This document shows positions 12,240 through 22,470 of a stretch of DNA of 64,000 nucleotides, one piece after another. Numbering within the stretch: the stretch's first letter is position 1; each line of letters begins with the position of its first letter. The translations under genes and the position numbers were made by a program. The DNA lies in assembly GCF_023065955.2 (NCBI RefSeq), contig NW_026622808.1, forward strand, positions 40,994,475 through 41,058,474, given 5' to 3'. Under the pieces are notes generated by a model. It was given only the letters and a program-made list of their open reading frames with translations. It had not been told where the DNA came from and made no database searches. Origin of the DNA: Ursus arctos. Its lineage: Eukaryota; Chordata; Mammalia; Carnivora; Ursidae.

Positions 12240-12720
12240 CTAGACCATGCCACAATCACCCGTCTCCTGGAATATGCTATCTGTTGGGCGATAACACTGC
12301 AATAGACTCTTCATTTGTCACTCAGCGTCTGCCCATACCTCACTTAAAGCCTTTCGCCTCAGTGTGGCCCAAGTGACCTTTTATAAAAGCAGATCTGATC
12401 ATGTCACTTCCAGATGAAAACCCTTCCAGTGAGTGCCCATAACTCTTGAATCAAATCCATACCCCTCTGTTCAAATGGCACTATTATTTAAAGGAGCCAA
12501 TCTGTACTCGACTTCATGGTCCTAATCACAGTCTCAATGAATTAATTAATTATGTGATCATTTAATGTCTATCCACCTAATTACACTATGACCTCCATAG
12601 TCTCGTGGGAGAAGAGTTTTCTGTTTCACTCTGGTGTCTAGCACAGTGCCTGCCTCTTGGTGGATGCTCAGTAAATACTTGTTGAGATATCCACTAAGTA
12701 TATTTGTTGAACGAATGGCT
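12240..12720 (+). mobile_element. L2 LINE 3' end
   Basis: Sense L2: 'agcagatctgatcatgtcac', 'aaaacccttccagtgagtgc', 'gtgtctagcacagtgcctgc' and the terminal 'gctcagtaaatacttgttga'. An AATT-rich interruption near 12538-12555 lies inside. It sits 25 bp beyond a MIR in the same orientation. Confidence 0.85.
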
Positions 12721-13274
12721 GTGACTAAGTATAAAGATAGTATGAGACAATTTTGTTATGTGGTGCAATCAAAATTTCCCCTGTGGTTGTGTCTCACAGA
12801 GTTTTGATGTAAACTTTTATTTTCATTCCCTTTAAATGTCACATAATGGCGCAGAATGGAGAGAAAAGACAGAGATAGCAGAAGGAAAGAAGAGTCACAG
12901 AAGCAAATTAAACCATTGAAAAACACAAAATAGTTCCATCTTAACATTTAAATGATATGATTTTGAGAATTTAGTGTTAGAGGATTTTTTCTCTTTTTTT
13001 TTTGCCAATTTTCCAATGTGTTTTGAATTTCAAGTCTGTCAGTGATGTTTTATGGTGAAGGCATTTTCTTTTATTTTCTGCATTTTTTTTAAGTTTTAAC
13101 ATTTACATAGTTATCTCTCAAATATAACTCTATGCCCAGCATAAATAGGGGAAATCAGCTAAACCAAATTACTTTTTTACCACACGGATAATCAGCATCC
13201 TCTTCTTAGTGATTATATAGATCTCCTAATTTTGTCTTTTACTTATAATGTTAGGGTTTTGCCTAATAAGTGAC
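12721..13274. other. AT-rich unique sequence
   Basis: No repeat recognised. Short T runs at about 12986-13002 and 13083-13090. No coding signal. Confidence 0.45.
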
Positions 13275-13345
13275 ATCCACTTATTCACTTTTTCAATAAA
13301 GATTTACTAAGTGTCCAATGGGCCAACCACTGTGTTAGGTTTAAC
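13275..13345 (-). mobile_element. L2 3' terminus, antisense
   Basis: 'ttattcactttttcaataaa' then 'gatttactaagtgtccaatg' and 'accactgtgttaggt' correspond to the antisense last ~70 bp of L2. Confidence 0.6.
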
Positions 13346-13494
13346 TAAACTCACATTTAGAGTACAAAGCAGATCTTAGTGGGTGACTCGTACAAAATAA
13401 CATTTTTTTTTGCCATAAATTAAAAATGTGCAGCAACTTTTAAATTCCCTGTGCTCTCTTAATATTTTAAAGCTTAAATTGACCACACTAATCA

Positions 13495-13535
13495 GTGTGT
13501 ATGTGTATGAGTGTGAGTGTGTGCGTGTGTGTGTT
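13495..13535. repeat. Imperfect (TG)n microsatellite
   Basis: A TG-rich run with GTAT, GAGT and GTGC interruptions just upstream of a SINE. Interruptions imply low current mutability. Confidence 0.85.
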
Positions 13536-13600
13536 GGGGGAGATGAGCAGAAATGTCGGTTCCCTCTTCGAACAAAAGTATTTATAAAGTACGCTGTTTA

Positions 13601-13777
13601 GGGGTGCCTGGGTGGTGCATTCGGTTAAGCCTCTGACTCTTGGTTTCAGCTCAGGTTGTGATCTCAGGGTTGTGAAATCGAGCCCCACGTTGGGCCCTGT
13701 GCTCAGTGCAGGCTCTGCTTAAGACTCTCTCCCTCTGCCCCTCCCACTCTTGTAAATAAATAGATCTTGAAAAAAAG
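13601..13777 (+). mobile_element. Carnivore tRNA-Lys SINE
   Basis: Sense SINE: head 'ggggtgcctgggtggtgcat', body 'ctgactcttggtttcagctc', 'aatcgagccccacgttgggc', short CT segment and the tail 'gtaaataaatagatcttgaa'. The body is the older 'ttggtttcagctcagg' form, unlike the copies at 44 and 55 kb. Confidence 0.95.
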
Positions 13778-14744
13778 TATGCTCGTCAGTAGTGTGACTG
13801 GTGACTACGTTGTCCAGCATAGTATAAAGTGCAGCTGTTACCCTCCGCTTGAATCGTTTCCTAAGAGATAGAGCTGACTCAGTTTCTTTCAGCTATAATT
13901 GGACACAGATATGCTGAAAGCCAAGATTTTGTAAATTTTAGAAAGAGTGGACAAATTAATTGCTCTTACTTTCAGTACTTTAGAAAACCCTCAAGTGCAT
14001 AATACAGACCTCTGATCCAGAATAAATGATGCTTGAATCTATCACCTGGATGTGATAGCTGTCTCCAGACCACCCCCTCGTCCTTGACTCCTGATGACTT
14101 AAGGCAGTGCCAAGCTGAATTATCCCCTCCCCGGTGAGGGCATTTCTTGTGTAAATGCATGGTGGAAATTGTCAAATGCCCTTCCCTCCAGTCCACTCAT
14201 CTGATGCCCCAATGTCACGTGAACCGCGGTAGAGTTTTGTTGAAGCACTGCTTGATAAGAAACCAGAATAGATAATGGGCATCTCGTGGGGAGTGTTGTG
14301 GAGTGAAGAAGTTGAGAAGGATATTTTTCAGAAAGTGAAGCTTTTCGTGTGGATTAGCCCAATTGCATTCCAACTCACCAGCACAACCAAGAACGGCAAA
14401 GGGCTGATCTCAGTGCTTGACGGTCTTTAGCATTCCCAAGAATCTCCTATGGAACTTACCGGTTCAGATCACCAGTGACATCATCATCCACCCCCTGCTT
14501 GAAGATCTGTCTTTACTAGGTCAGCGCTGGGGGCTGACTTGGGACCAAGCACCTCAGTAGGGGAAGTGAGGTCTTTCCTAAAGGTAGTTTATTTTATTTT
14601 ATATATATTTATTATAATGTATGTGTTATATATTTATTATATATAAACTATTTCCCTCTTTGGTTTGGCTGCCAGGAAGCTGATGAGAGTAATGGGAATA
14701 CCACTCCCTTTTTATTTTGATGCACTCATTTTGGTCAATGAGAA
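13778..14744. other. Unique sequence with an AT-rich inverted repeat
   Basis: No transposon recognised. The AT-rich inverted repeat at 14584-14650 is listed separately. The open frame at 13972-14196 minus has no recognisable motif. Confidence 0.45.
14584..14650. repeat. AT-rich imperfect inverted repeat
   Basis: 'tagtttat' near 14586 pairs with 'ataaacta' near 14643, and the TA-rich sequence between them (tatatatttattata against tatatatttattatatata) extends the pairing to about 25 imperfect base pairs around a short centre. It could extrude as a hairpin. Confidence 0.65.
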
Positions 14745-14985
14745 ACAGCATTGCAGAATGGTTAAGAGTATGGATTCTAGATCCAGACCCTCAGCTTTGA
14801 ATACTGGCTTCCCACCACTGGTTTGTGACCTTATGCACCTTATTACCTTTTCCAGGCCTCAAATTTTCAAATTAGTAAAACTGGACTACTAGTCAACGAT
14901 CATAGAATCCCTGTCAGAATTAAAGTAATACATGAAAAGTGCTAGAGTAGTACCTGGCACATAGTTAACACCCATATGTTTATTT
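14745..14985 (+). mobile_element. MIR SINE, near full length
   Basis: Sense MIR: 'attgcagaatggttaagagt', 'atggattctagatccagacc', 'tttgaatactggcttcccac', 'tttgtgaccttatgcacctt' and 'gtgctagagtagtacctggc'. It is followed within 20 bp by a MIR in the opposite orientation. Confidence 0.85.
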
Positions 14986-15004
14986 ATTTTTTATTACATA
15001 TGTG

Positions 15005-15175
15005 TTATTATTTACTCCTCACAACAATTCTATGGCATGTCTATTATAAGCCTTGGGGTAGAAAGAACTGGATTTTAGGAAGAGTTGGTAACTTGCCTGA
15101 ATTCTCCCATTCGGTCAAGTTTTTGGAATCCATACTCTGTCTCAGTCCAGGTCTTTTGACTGTTTCAACAGATCA
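15005..15175 (-). mobile_element. MIR SINE, antisense
   Basis: 'tactcctcacaacaattcta' followed by 'ggtaacttgcctgaattctc' and 'ggaatccatactctgtctca' follows the antisense MIR order. It forms a tail-to-tail inverted pair with the MIR at 14745. The open frame at 14976-15353 runs through it and is not a gene. Confidence 0.65.
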
Positions 15176-16900
15176 CAGTGTTTTCTGTGTTGTCAGAGAT
15201 AAAGTTAATGCTTATCCCCCTCTATTAACCAATGTAGTTGTAATATTTATATTCCTGCTCTCTCAGTATAGGTTTTTAGATCCCCTTTCATTGCTTTTTG
15301 ATTGCATTATCTTATACATACTTCAGTGTAAGCTGCCACAGATATTTTTTTGAAAAAGGCAGGGAATGATTTTCAAATCAAATAAATATATCAAGGCACA
15401 TATTCAGCATGTGTGTCTGTTGCCCGAGTGAGTAGCCACATAAATGCATTATGACTGACAGTAAACGTGTGCCACTGAATGAGACCAAAGGCAAACATTG
15501 CCAGTATTTTTGGAGAAACTCCTCTCTACAGAGAACTGACTAAGAAAAGCAGTTTGCTGAGTAAATCCAGTGTCATCTGTTTCCATTGTAATGGATTTAC
15601 CAACAAAACTCCACAAATTATATAGAACGACAACAAGATATAAATTCAAAGAATAAGAGGCTGTATTTTTCTTGAATGTGCGTAAAAATTGGAGGCAGAA
15701 ACTGTGGTTCAGCTGACTTGATAATTGGTTGAAACTTGGATATTGATTGAGTCTAGTTCCTGCAGAGATTTTCCCCCCTTACAAAGTAAGGAAAGTAGGT
15801 CAGAGCAGATAACATGGCTAGAATGCATAACAAGTTGCTAAGAAGTAGAAGCTAAAATGATTTAGCAAAGACTGGTGAGAACCGGCTTACCAATTCATGA
15901 ATGCATAGAATGTCTGTTTCTGTATCATCATCCCTATTACCTCTCTGAAGGATAGAGACACACACCGGAAATCATCTCCAGTTCTTTTGGTCTTTGCCAC
16001 GAAGCTCATAGGTTTCCCTTCCTTATGGGGGTCCTTACCTTTTCTTCTTTTCTGGACAACAGCTGATTGCTCCCTGCTGCTTCAAACCTCAGGAAGCACT
16101 TTTATGAGGCTGTGGAGCCGAAGTGCACTTTCTGGGATTCTCTAAGACTGCAGCCTACACCAGAGGAGCTAGTCTTCCATCAGGACCCCTGAAAATGTGG
16201 GTCACTAGAATCACCACAGGAAGTTAGTGTGCCTGGTATGCTGTGTCCATGACCTTTAGCCCCAGCCTTTCAGCCTCTGCACTGCTGACCAACAGGGCTC
16301 TGCAAACATTCTGACAGCCGCTACATGTGTAAAGTCTGCCTGGGGGATGAGACGGTCCTCATCCCAGGGAGGAGCTTTCCAATAGTCTGCAGAGCTGTCT
16401 CTAGTAATTTGGGAAACAGCCCCTTCAATCTAGATTTGCCATGAGCCAATCACTAGCAGGAGCTTTTTCATCTCAGAACAAATACATGTGATGTGGAGCA
16501 ACAAGGGACTTTTTGCTGTGCTGTACTGAGCACAGAACTTCCCAGAGCAATGCTTTCAGGCCCTGGCAAGCCCCCTGCCTTCCACAGCTTGATTGCTTAA
16601 AACAAACTGTTATATTATATAAACGAGAATTTTTCTGTTTGTTCCACAGGAAGATTCCCTCTTATTTCTCCTTGTAGTCGTTTATGGAAGTTCCCAAATG
16701 CTCTGGAAAAGCTATCTTCCATTTCAGTGTGGCACAGGGGATGTTTCTATGAGATCCTGATGGAGTTAAAGTTAAAAAGCTAGAAACAACCTAAATAATA
16801 AACAATGATGTTGTTTATGTTACAGATAAATATTAGCTGGAATAGTATTATGTGAACAGAAAAGAATCTTCTAATAAGCCTGGAAGAAATCAATTAAATG
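15176..16900. other. Unique sequence
   Basis: About 1.7 kb without a repeat I recognise. It is AT-rich up to about 15950 and GC-richer (roughly half G+C by eye) at 16050-16600. No exon, CpG island or RNA gene is evident. Confidence 0.45.
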
Positions 16901-16901
16901 T

Positions 16902-17050
16902 AATCAGCACCTACAATGTACCAAGTATGTTGCTAAATTATTTCATTTTCTACTTGAAGCAAGGCCTATGGAAAATATACTATTATTACCTTTATTCTAC
17001 AGATTAGGAAACAGGCTTAAAGAGATTAAGCAATTTGCCCAGAATCATCA
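16902..17050 (-). mobile_element. MIR SINE fragment, antisense
   Basis: 'cctttattctacagattagg', 'aaacaggcttaaagagatta' and 'agcaatttgcccagaatcat' form the antisense MIR core. Confidence 0.85.
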
Positions 17051-17051
17051 T

Positions 17052-17511
17052 ATTAGTTACTTTGTGCTAACAACGTATAATATTTAAAACAAAGAATCAT
17101 TTAGTATTTGCCATAATTCTGTGGCTTGGCTGCACTTCTTCTGTACTAGGATGAAATGGCTTGGGCTGCACGGTCAAGGATGACCTCACTCCCATCTCTA
17201 GGCCTTAACCGGACAGCTGGGCCTCTCTTCATGTGGTCACTCATTCTCCAGGTGGCTAACCAAGGCTTGTTCAGAGGGTGATGAGGCGTTTCAAGAGAGG
17301 CCGAACCCGAATACCCAAGCATTTTTCAAGCCTCTGCTGGTGTCATGTTTGTTAATCTGTTGGTCAAAAGCAGCCGTATTGGGCCAAATCTTGACTCAAG
17401 TGGTGGAGAAATAGATTCCACCTCTTGATTGAAAGAGTAGCATGGTCCCTTTGCAAGCCGGCATGTGTATAGGGATGGGAAAAATTTGTGGCCATTTGCA
17501 ATCTATCCTAG
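17052..17511 (-). mobile_element. MLT1-type LTR (ERVL-MaLR), antisense
   Basis: An old solitary LTR of the mammalian MaLR group, most like MLT1J. The order is 'ccataattctgtggcttggc', 'aaggatgacctcactcccat', 'gggcctctcttcatgtggtc', 'tggagaaatagattccacct' and 'gtggccatttgcaatctatc'. I call it minus because MLT1 sense strands end near a 'ttaagccac' motif. No internal retroviral region flanks it. Confidence 0.8.
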
Positions 17512-18125
17512 TCACAAAATCAGTAAGTGGCCAAGCTGTTTTTGGAATTTAGTAGTCATACTGCAAAGCCATTCTACACTATGAAACATGTTATAATGAT
17601 CTTCTTTGGTATCTTAATGCTCTGATAGATTTTTTTTTCAGTTTTATACAATGAGCATGAATGTGAGAACTAAAGTAAGTTAAAAAACTATCATGAATGC
17701 AGCTAGCTGTTGTAGGCAACTGAATAAAAGACTGATGTCCCAACCACCTCACTTTAAACTGTTGTGAGCATGTCTCCTGGTTTGTCGACTTCTGAGGTGT
17801 CCACAGGGTTGACTCGTAGCAGTTGCTATGAATTATGGCACAATAACTTACATGAACTGTTCCAGAAATAGCAGAGAAGCAGCCCTTTGATTCCCATCCC
17901 AGTTTCTCATGTGGACCAAACCCATGTCATCTGAGCAGTTCTCTACTGCATAATTGTCCTGTCACCAAAGGAATGCAAAGAAATAGCCGATGAACCAGAA
18001 AGAATGTGACTAATTGTCTCCTGCATCCATTAAGCATTAGGAGACTGAGTTTAGAAATATCCTCATGCTGGTCCTCAAGTTGTATGCAGTTAAAGTGTTC
18101 TGTAAATAGAAGTGGTGGGTTCATG
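17512..18125. other. Unique sequence
   Basis: No repeat recognised. The open frame at 17927-18136 minus has no familiar motif. Confidence 0.45.
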
Positions 18126-18505
18126 TATTTATTCATTCCTTCTTCAAATACTTATTGAGTGCCCACCATGTGCCTAGCACTGGGCTAGGTGCTGGGGATG
18201 CAGTGGTGAACAAGACAGATATACTGCCTGTCCTCATGGAACCTCCAATCTAATGAGGGAAATAGACAACAAGTCAACAGATAATTGCACAACTATAGAG
18301 TTGAAGGTGGTGAGGTAAGGCAGCCACTGTGGACTGAGTTGTCAGGGAGGGTCTCTCTAGAGAGAATATTAGAGCAAAAAGCTGAAGGATGAGAATGAGC
18401 TGGTGTCATGAAGAGCTGGGGACAAGGCGTTTCAGGAGAGAGGAAAGCAAATGCCTACAATGTGAAGACTTGCTTGCTGTGTTGGAGGAACAGAAAGGAG
18501 GCTCT
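18126..18505 (-). mobile_element. L2 LINE 3' end, antisense
   Basis: A well-preserved antisense L2 terminus: 'ttattgagtgcccaccatgt', 'gcctagcactgggctaggtg', 'gtggtgaacaagacagatat', 'ggaacctccaatctaatgag' and 'gaagagctggggacaaggcg'. Overlapping frames at 18389-18634 plus and 18432-18626 minus are repeat-derived. Confidence 0.92.
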
Positions 18506-19110
18506 GTGCTTCTCCTCTTCTCCCTTCTCTGCTACTTCCCTGCCTCAGTTGGTGCAATGATTCTGGAAGAAAACAGAGGACCAAATCAAGCGAAGTTAAT
18601 AAAAATATGGCAGACAAAAGTATCAATTTTTTAATGAGAAATGCAACTTACCATTCAAAATAGAATTTCTTCACATTTTTGACAATTTGTGCCATCAGAA
18701 TCAGTATTCATGAGAAGGGTGATCATTTCTTGATTAAAAATCTAATACCTAAGTGTGATTCCAATATATTAGTGAATGCCTATGGGAGCCATTTTCGATT
18801 AAATGCTACTGAATATATCTGTATGTGATTGTCACTCAGTAATTATCTAGCGTAAAATCATGTGCTATCAACGCTTAAATTTGAAACTGGGTAAAAATTG
18901 GTATAAAAATTATAGCTTGATTTTTTTTTGTCCTACAAAGCATTAGGATCACTTTTAAGAAGTTTTCATGTTATACATTTTTTCCCAAAATATATTTTTG
19001 TTGTCTTCCCACTTCTTCCATTATTATTCTGTCCTTTGTCAGTGAAAGGAATATCTGCTTTACTGCTCCTTTCAAACATCTGTGCTATTTTACTTTATTT
19101 TAGATTTACA
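18506..19110. other. AT-rich unique sequence
   Basis: No repeat recognised and no coding evidence. Confidence 0.45.
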
Positions 19111-19200
19111 AAATGCCATTGATTCCACAAATATTTATTGGGTATTGCTCTATGCCCAGCCCTCGGCTAGGTGTCGGGAATACAAAGACAAGTAGGAGAG
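19111..19200 (-). mobile_element. L2 3' terminus, antisense
   Basis: 'ttccacaaatatttattggg', 'gctctatgcccagccctcgg' and 'ctaggtgtcgggaatacaaa' form the antisense last ~85 bp of L2. Confidence 0.8.
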
Positions 19201-19867
19201 AATATTTATCCTCTTGGACATGCTATTATGTGCCTCTTAGGGCAAGCCTTCCAATTACAAAGAGACAATTTAAAATTTGCTACTCTCTAAAATTCTTCAA
19301 TATTATGGAACTAGTTATGACAGCAGTTTATCCCCAAGCTTACATGGTAAATTAGGGAAATATAATTTTGCCACCTATTCTTAGAGACAAAAATACAAAA
19401 ACTGAAGTGAAAACAAACTCCTGCCCAAACAAAACAAAAATTCCTCCCAAACCCTGTCCGCAAAGTGATGAGCCCCAACATGGGTGCTGGTGGTCAGCAG
19501 GATGGAAGTCAAGGGTTGTTTCAGTGAGTGGGAGGGGCCACATGGGGGGAACTCTGCTGATGCCCCATATACCCTAAGCACTTGTGTGTGTGTGTGAGTA
19601 TGTGTGTGTGTGATGGAACAGACAGCTGAGTGGGCCTGAGAGTTTATTTCAGTTACAGCCTTAGGGCATGGTATGCAGTCTGGTTTCTGGAACTTTCACA
19701 TCGCAAAGATGCAGAAACTAGGATGCTAAGAGAACCACACTACGTGGCCCACACCGCTGGGGCTCCTATGGTCCGAACTGACTCATCATCCGTTGGCCAG
19801 GTATGGCTGACACAGGAGTGTCTGTTCGCTGGGTTAGTTGTCAGGAGGCTCGATCTTTGACTTAAGC
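19201..19867. other. Unique sequence with a TG microsatellite
   Basis: No transposon recognised. Short frames on both strands at 19352-19581 mirror each other and have no domain. A TG run at 19582-19612 is listed separately. Confidence 0.45.
19582..19612. repeat. (TG)n microsatellite
   Basis: Two TG blocks separated by AGTA. This is the first of two TG tracts within 350 bp. Confidence 0.9.
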
Positions 19868-19942
19868 TGTGCGCATGTGTGTGTGCATGTGTGTGAGTGC
19901 GTGTGTGTATGTGTGTGTGCGTGTGTGTGCGTGCATGTGTGC
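19868..19942. repeat. Compound TG/GCATGTG microsatellite
   Basis: About 75 bp of strictly alternating or near-alternating purine-pyrimidine sequence: TG runs broken by GCGC, GCATG and GTAT units. The Cys/His/Thr-rich frames here on both strands are translations of the repeat. Confidence 0.92.
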
Positions 19943-20399
19943 TTTTCCTCAGTAAAATTGCTACCTTTGCTAGGGCTACTGCCAAGAATAAGAAAATGTA
20001 GGCTGAGGAACAAGTTCCTATTTGAATACAAGTAGACTGAATAATACGTCTTTGTCTTAAAGGTGTTGCTGCTACTGCTGTTCATTTGTGTTTGAGAAAA
20101 TTTCTTGTTTTAGAGTGTTCAGTGTTTAGAGCAGTATGAGAAAATCCACAGTGTACAATTAAGTAACTCACAAGGTCAGTCAACAAAAGACAAAATAAAC
20201 TAGCGTCTGAAGTGTTTTTACTTGACAGTAAAGTTTGGCAAAACTTTATTATTGCAATCAAATACTCAGTGGTTGCTAGATATGTAATTTCTGTAATTTT
20301 AGTCTCAAATGGGAAACCTTTCGTTGTGGGAGAATCATAAAATCATAGTGAAGGGAAACTGCAGATAGTGTACCGTGAAAGGTAAGATATTTCTTGATA
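19943..20399. other. Unique sequence
   Basis: No repeat recognised and no coding evidence. Confidence 0.45.
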
Positions 20400-20755
20400 A
20401 AAAATGCTGGTTATGAACTTCAAAATGTTGTGTTGAATGAAAGAAGCTGGCACAAAGGACTATGTGCTATATGATTTCCATTAGATGAATTTCAAGAATA
20501 GGCCTAAGTTATCATTGTTTATAGAAATCAAGGAACTGACTGGAAAAGGAACATGATGGAACCTTCTGGAATGAAGGAAATGCTCTAAAGCTTGGTTTGG
20601 GTGGTGGTTACACTTTAGATCTGTGCATTTTAATGTATGTAAATGATATTTCAATTAAAAATGAATAAAACTGAACTGAATACTTCATATCTTTATATGT
20701 GCACTTTAATGTATGTAAATTATACCTCAATTAAATATGAATAAAATTATACACA
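20400..20755 (+). mobile_element. Old L1M 3' end with duplicated tail
   Basis: Sense L1 3' UTR: 'ttgaatgaaagaagctggca', 'ctatatgatttccattagat', 'gggtggtggttacactttag' and the terminal 'attttaatgtatgtaaatga' followed by 'tatttcaattaaaaatgaat'. The terminal ~52 bp occurs twice (20618-20670 and 20697-20750), joined by about 25 bp. Confidence 0.82.
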
Positions 20756-21101
20756 CAAAGATTATCTGTTAAATAGAGTTAGTCTCAAATTTCTTTTTCT
20801 TGAATTGATCCTCATGCAAATATATCGATCACATCTGATTTAAATATTTCTTTCTTTTACCTATTTGCCAAAATGACAACTTGATTAAATAAACATTAAA
20901 ACCTGCATAGCCTCACAAATTTCCTAATTGTAACTTGTACTGGTAAACTGTGGTTTACATCCTAGATCTTACAGACCATTCCTGGTTAGACAAGATGTGA
21001 TTTAAAACTCTCTTAAGTCTTAGTTTTTATCATCTGCATGATAGACATGATTAAACTAATCTGGAGGTTGTTGTAGGACCGAAAGAGAAAGGTGTGTTAC
21101 A
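20756..21101. other. AT-rich unique sequence
   Basis: No repeat or coding signal recognised. Confidence 0.45.
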
Positions 21102-21263
21102 GCCCTGCTAGTCAAAGTGTCATCTGCAGGCTTGTAGCCTCAGGGTCACTCAGGGGCTTGTTAGAAATGCAAACCTGCAGGCCCCACACTGGACACACCG
21201 AATCAGAATCTTTGTTTTAACAAAATGCCCAGGTAATTTGTATGCATACTAAGGGTTTAGAAA
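21102..21263 (+). mobile_element. MER20-like hAT-Charlie element
   Basis: 'tagtcaaagtgtcatctgca', 'gggcttgttagaaatgcaaa', 'gaatcagaatctttgtttta' and 'cccaggtaatttgtatgcat' follow the MER20 order. Non-autonomous, with no transposase. The left and right ends are eroded. Confidence 0.85.
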
Positions 21264-21639
21264 ATATTAATGCAGTGTCTGTGGTGAAAATGTGGCCTGG
21301 CATTTTGCATATAGGTTTCCCTTGTTTTTTTGTTTTTTTTTTTTACCAGGCCTTTGGACTGAAACCACTCTGCAACCACTGTGGGGACCATCTTTGTGGA
21401 ATGTGGCCGCCTGGGTTGCTGGTGGAGGGACCTCACGCATCAGCATCGAATGCTGTCAGAGGATCAGCCAACAGACTGCATTTTCAGGTAGCTTCCAGAA
21501 TACAGTTTCGTTTGGAATGAGAGCAGCCTAAAGTCCATGCGAACACAGCACAAACTGTCGTAACACTGAGGATTTCTGTAGACTCTAAAGACAATCCTTA
21601 ATTTTCTTACCCCTAAAACTCTCTTTAACCATTCCAGGC
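21264..21639. other. Unique sequence
   Basis: Contains an interrupted T run at about 21327-21344. Two overlapping frames at 21242-21531 in different phases cross the same bases and show no familiar domain, so I do not call a gene. Confidence 0.45.
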
Positions 21640-22470
21640 CAGAGAGGTGCTGCCATCCTCCAAGTCATTCAGGCCGACCACCTCCAGGTCATCCACGGTT
21701 CTCCTCTTTCTTGAGCCCCACCTCTACCCAAATCAGCAGCAAGTCTCCAAGCCTGTCTCCAAATTATCTTCAGTCTCCCTGGCTCCCTCCATTTTCATGG
21801 CCACCCGTGATCTTTTCCTGGAACTACTGCCTTGTAGTGGCTCCCGGCTTCCACTGAGCATCCCCTGACCATTCCCCAAACTCACATCACTCCTCTGGCG
21901 AAACCCTCCTGTGTGTTTCTATTACCCTAGAGTAAGTGCCAGACTGTCCATCTGCACCTGGAAAGACCCACAGCGTCTTGCTTAACCTGCTCTCTGGGCA
22001 TCTCTGCAGCTACATCTTGCCCTTCTTCCCCGTTGTCACTCGGCCCCAGCCTCTCTCACCTCATTCGGGGCTTAGGTGCGCTGTGCTCCAGGCCTTCCTG
22101 CCTTGCAAATGCTGCTGTTTTGTCTAGATGGTTCTCCTCCCCTCCTTGGAATTCTTAGCTCATTTTAGACCTTTGGGTCTCAGTTAATCCCCCACCCCCT
22201 CCAAGGTGCCTTCCTGCGAGTGCTCTACAGAAAGTCGTTTCCTTTGTCAGGTTCCATCCCAGCCCCTGTTTCTTTCCTTCATGGCCCTTCATTACAAGTT
22301 GCAGTCATTCTGCATCTTCGCCTTTCTATTTTTATCTTTCCTCTTAGAATCTTTGGGCTCATGTCTGTATTGTTCACTGCTGTGTCCCCAGGTGAACCTT
22401 CATGACTGGCACACGGTAGGTACTTAATAGATGCTGGTTATGATGAACTGACTACCTGAATGAATGGACG
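21640..22470 (+). mobile_element. Long L2 LINE 3' region
   Basis: About 830 bp of sense L2: 'ccacctccaggtcatccacg', 'ttgtagtggctcccggcttc', 'ctcacctcattcggggctta', 'ctccaggccttcctgccttg', 'aatgctgctgttttgtctag', 'cttcattacaagttgcagtc', 'tgttcactgctgtgtcccca' and the terminal 'ggcacacggtaggtacttaa'. It ends in GAATGAATG. It is one of the longest repeats in the window, and several short frames inside it are spurious. Confidence 0.85.

Noticed and set aside
13601..13777. tRNA-like sequence
   Set aside because: The tRNA-Lys resemblance is the head of a CAN-type SINE, with CT-rich body and poly-A tail. It is not a tRNA gene; the same applies to the other seven SINE copies.
14976..15353. 125-codon plus-strand frame with hydrophobic start
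   Set aside because: It begins in A/T-rich sequence and runs through an antisense MIR. The hydrophobicity follows from T-richness.
17052..17511. Complete endogenous retrovirus
   Set aside because: Only an LTR-type sequence is present. No gag, pol or env remnant lies next to it, nor next to the LTR at 43715-44373.
19740..20085. Thr/His-rich frames on the minus strand and Cys/Val-rich frame on the plus strand
   Set aside because: They translate the TG/CA microsatellite.
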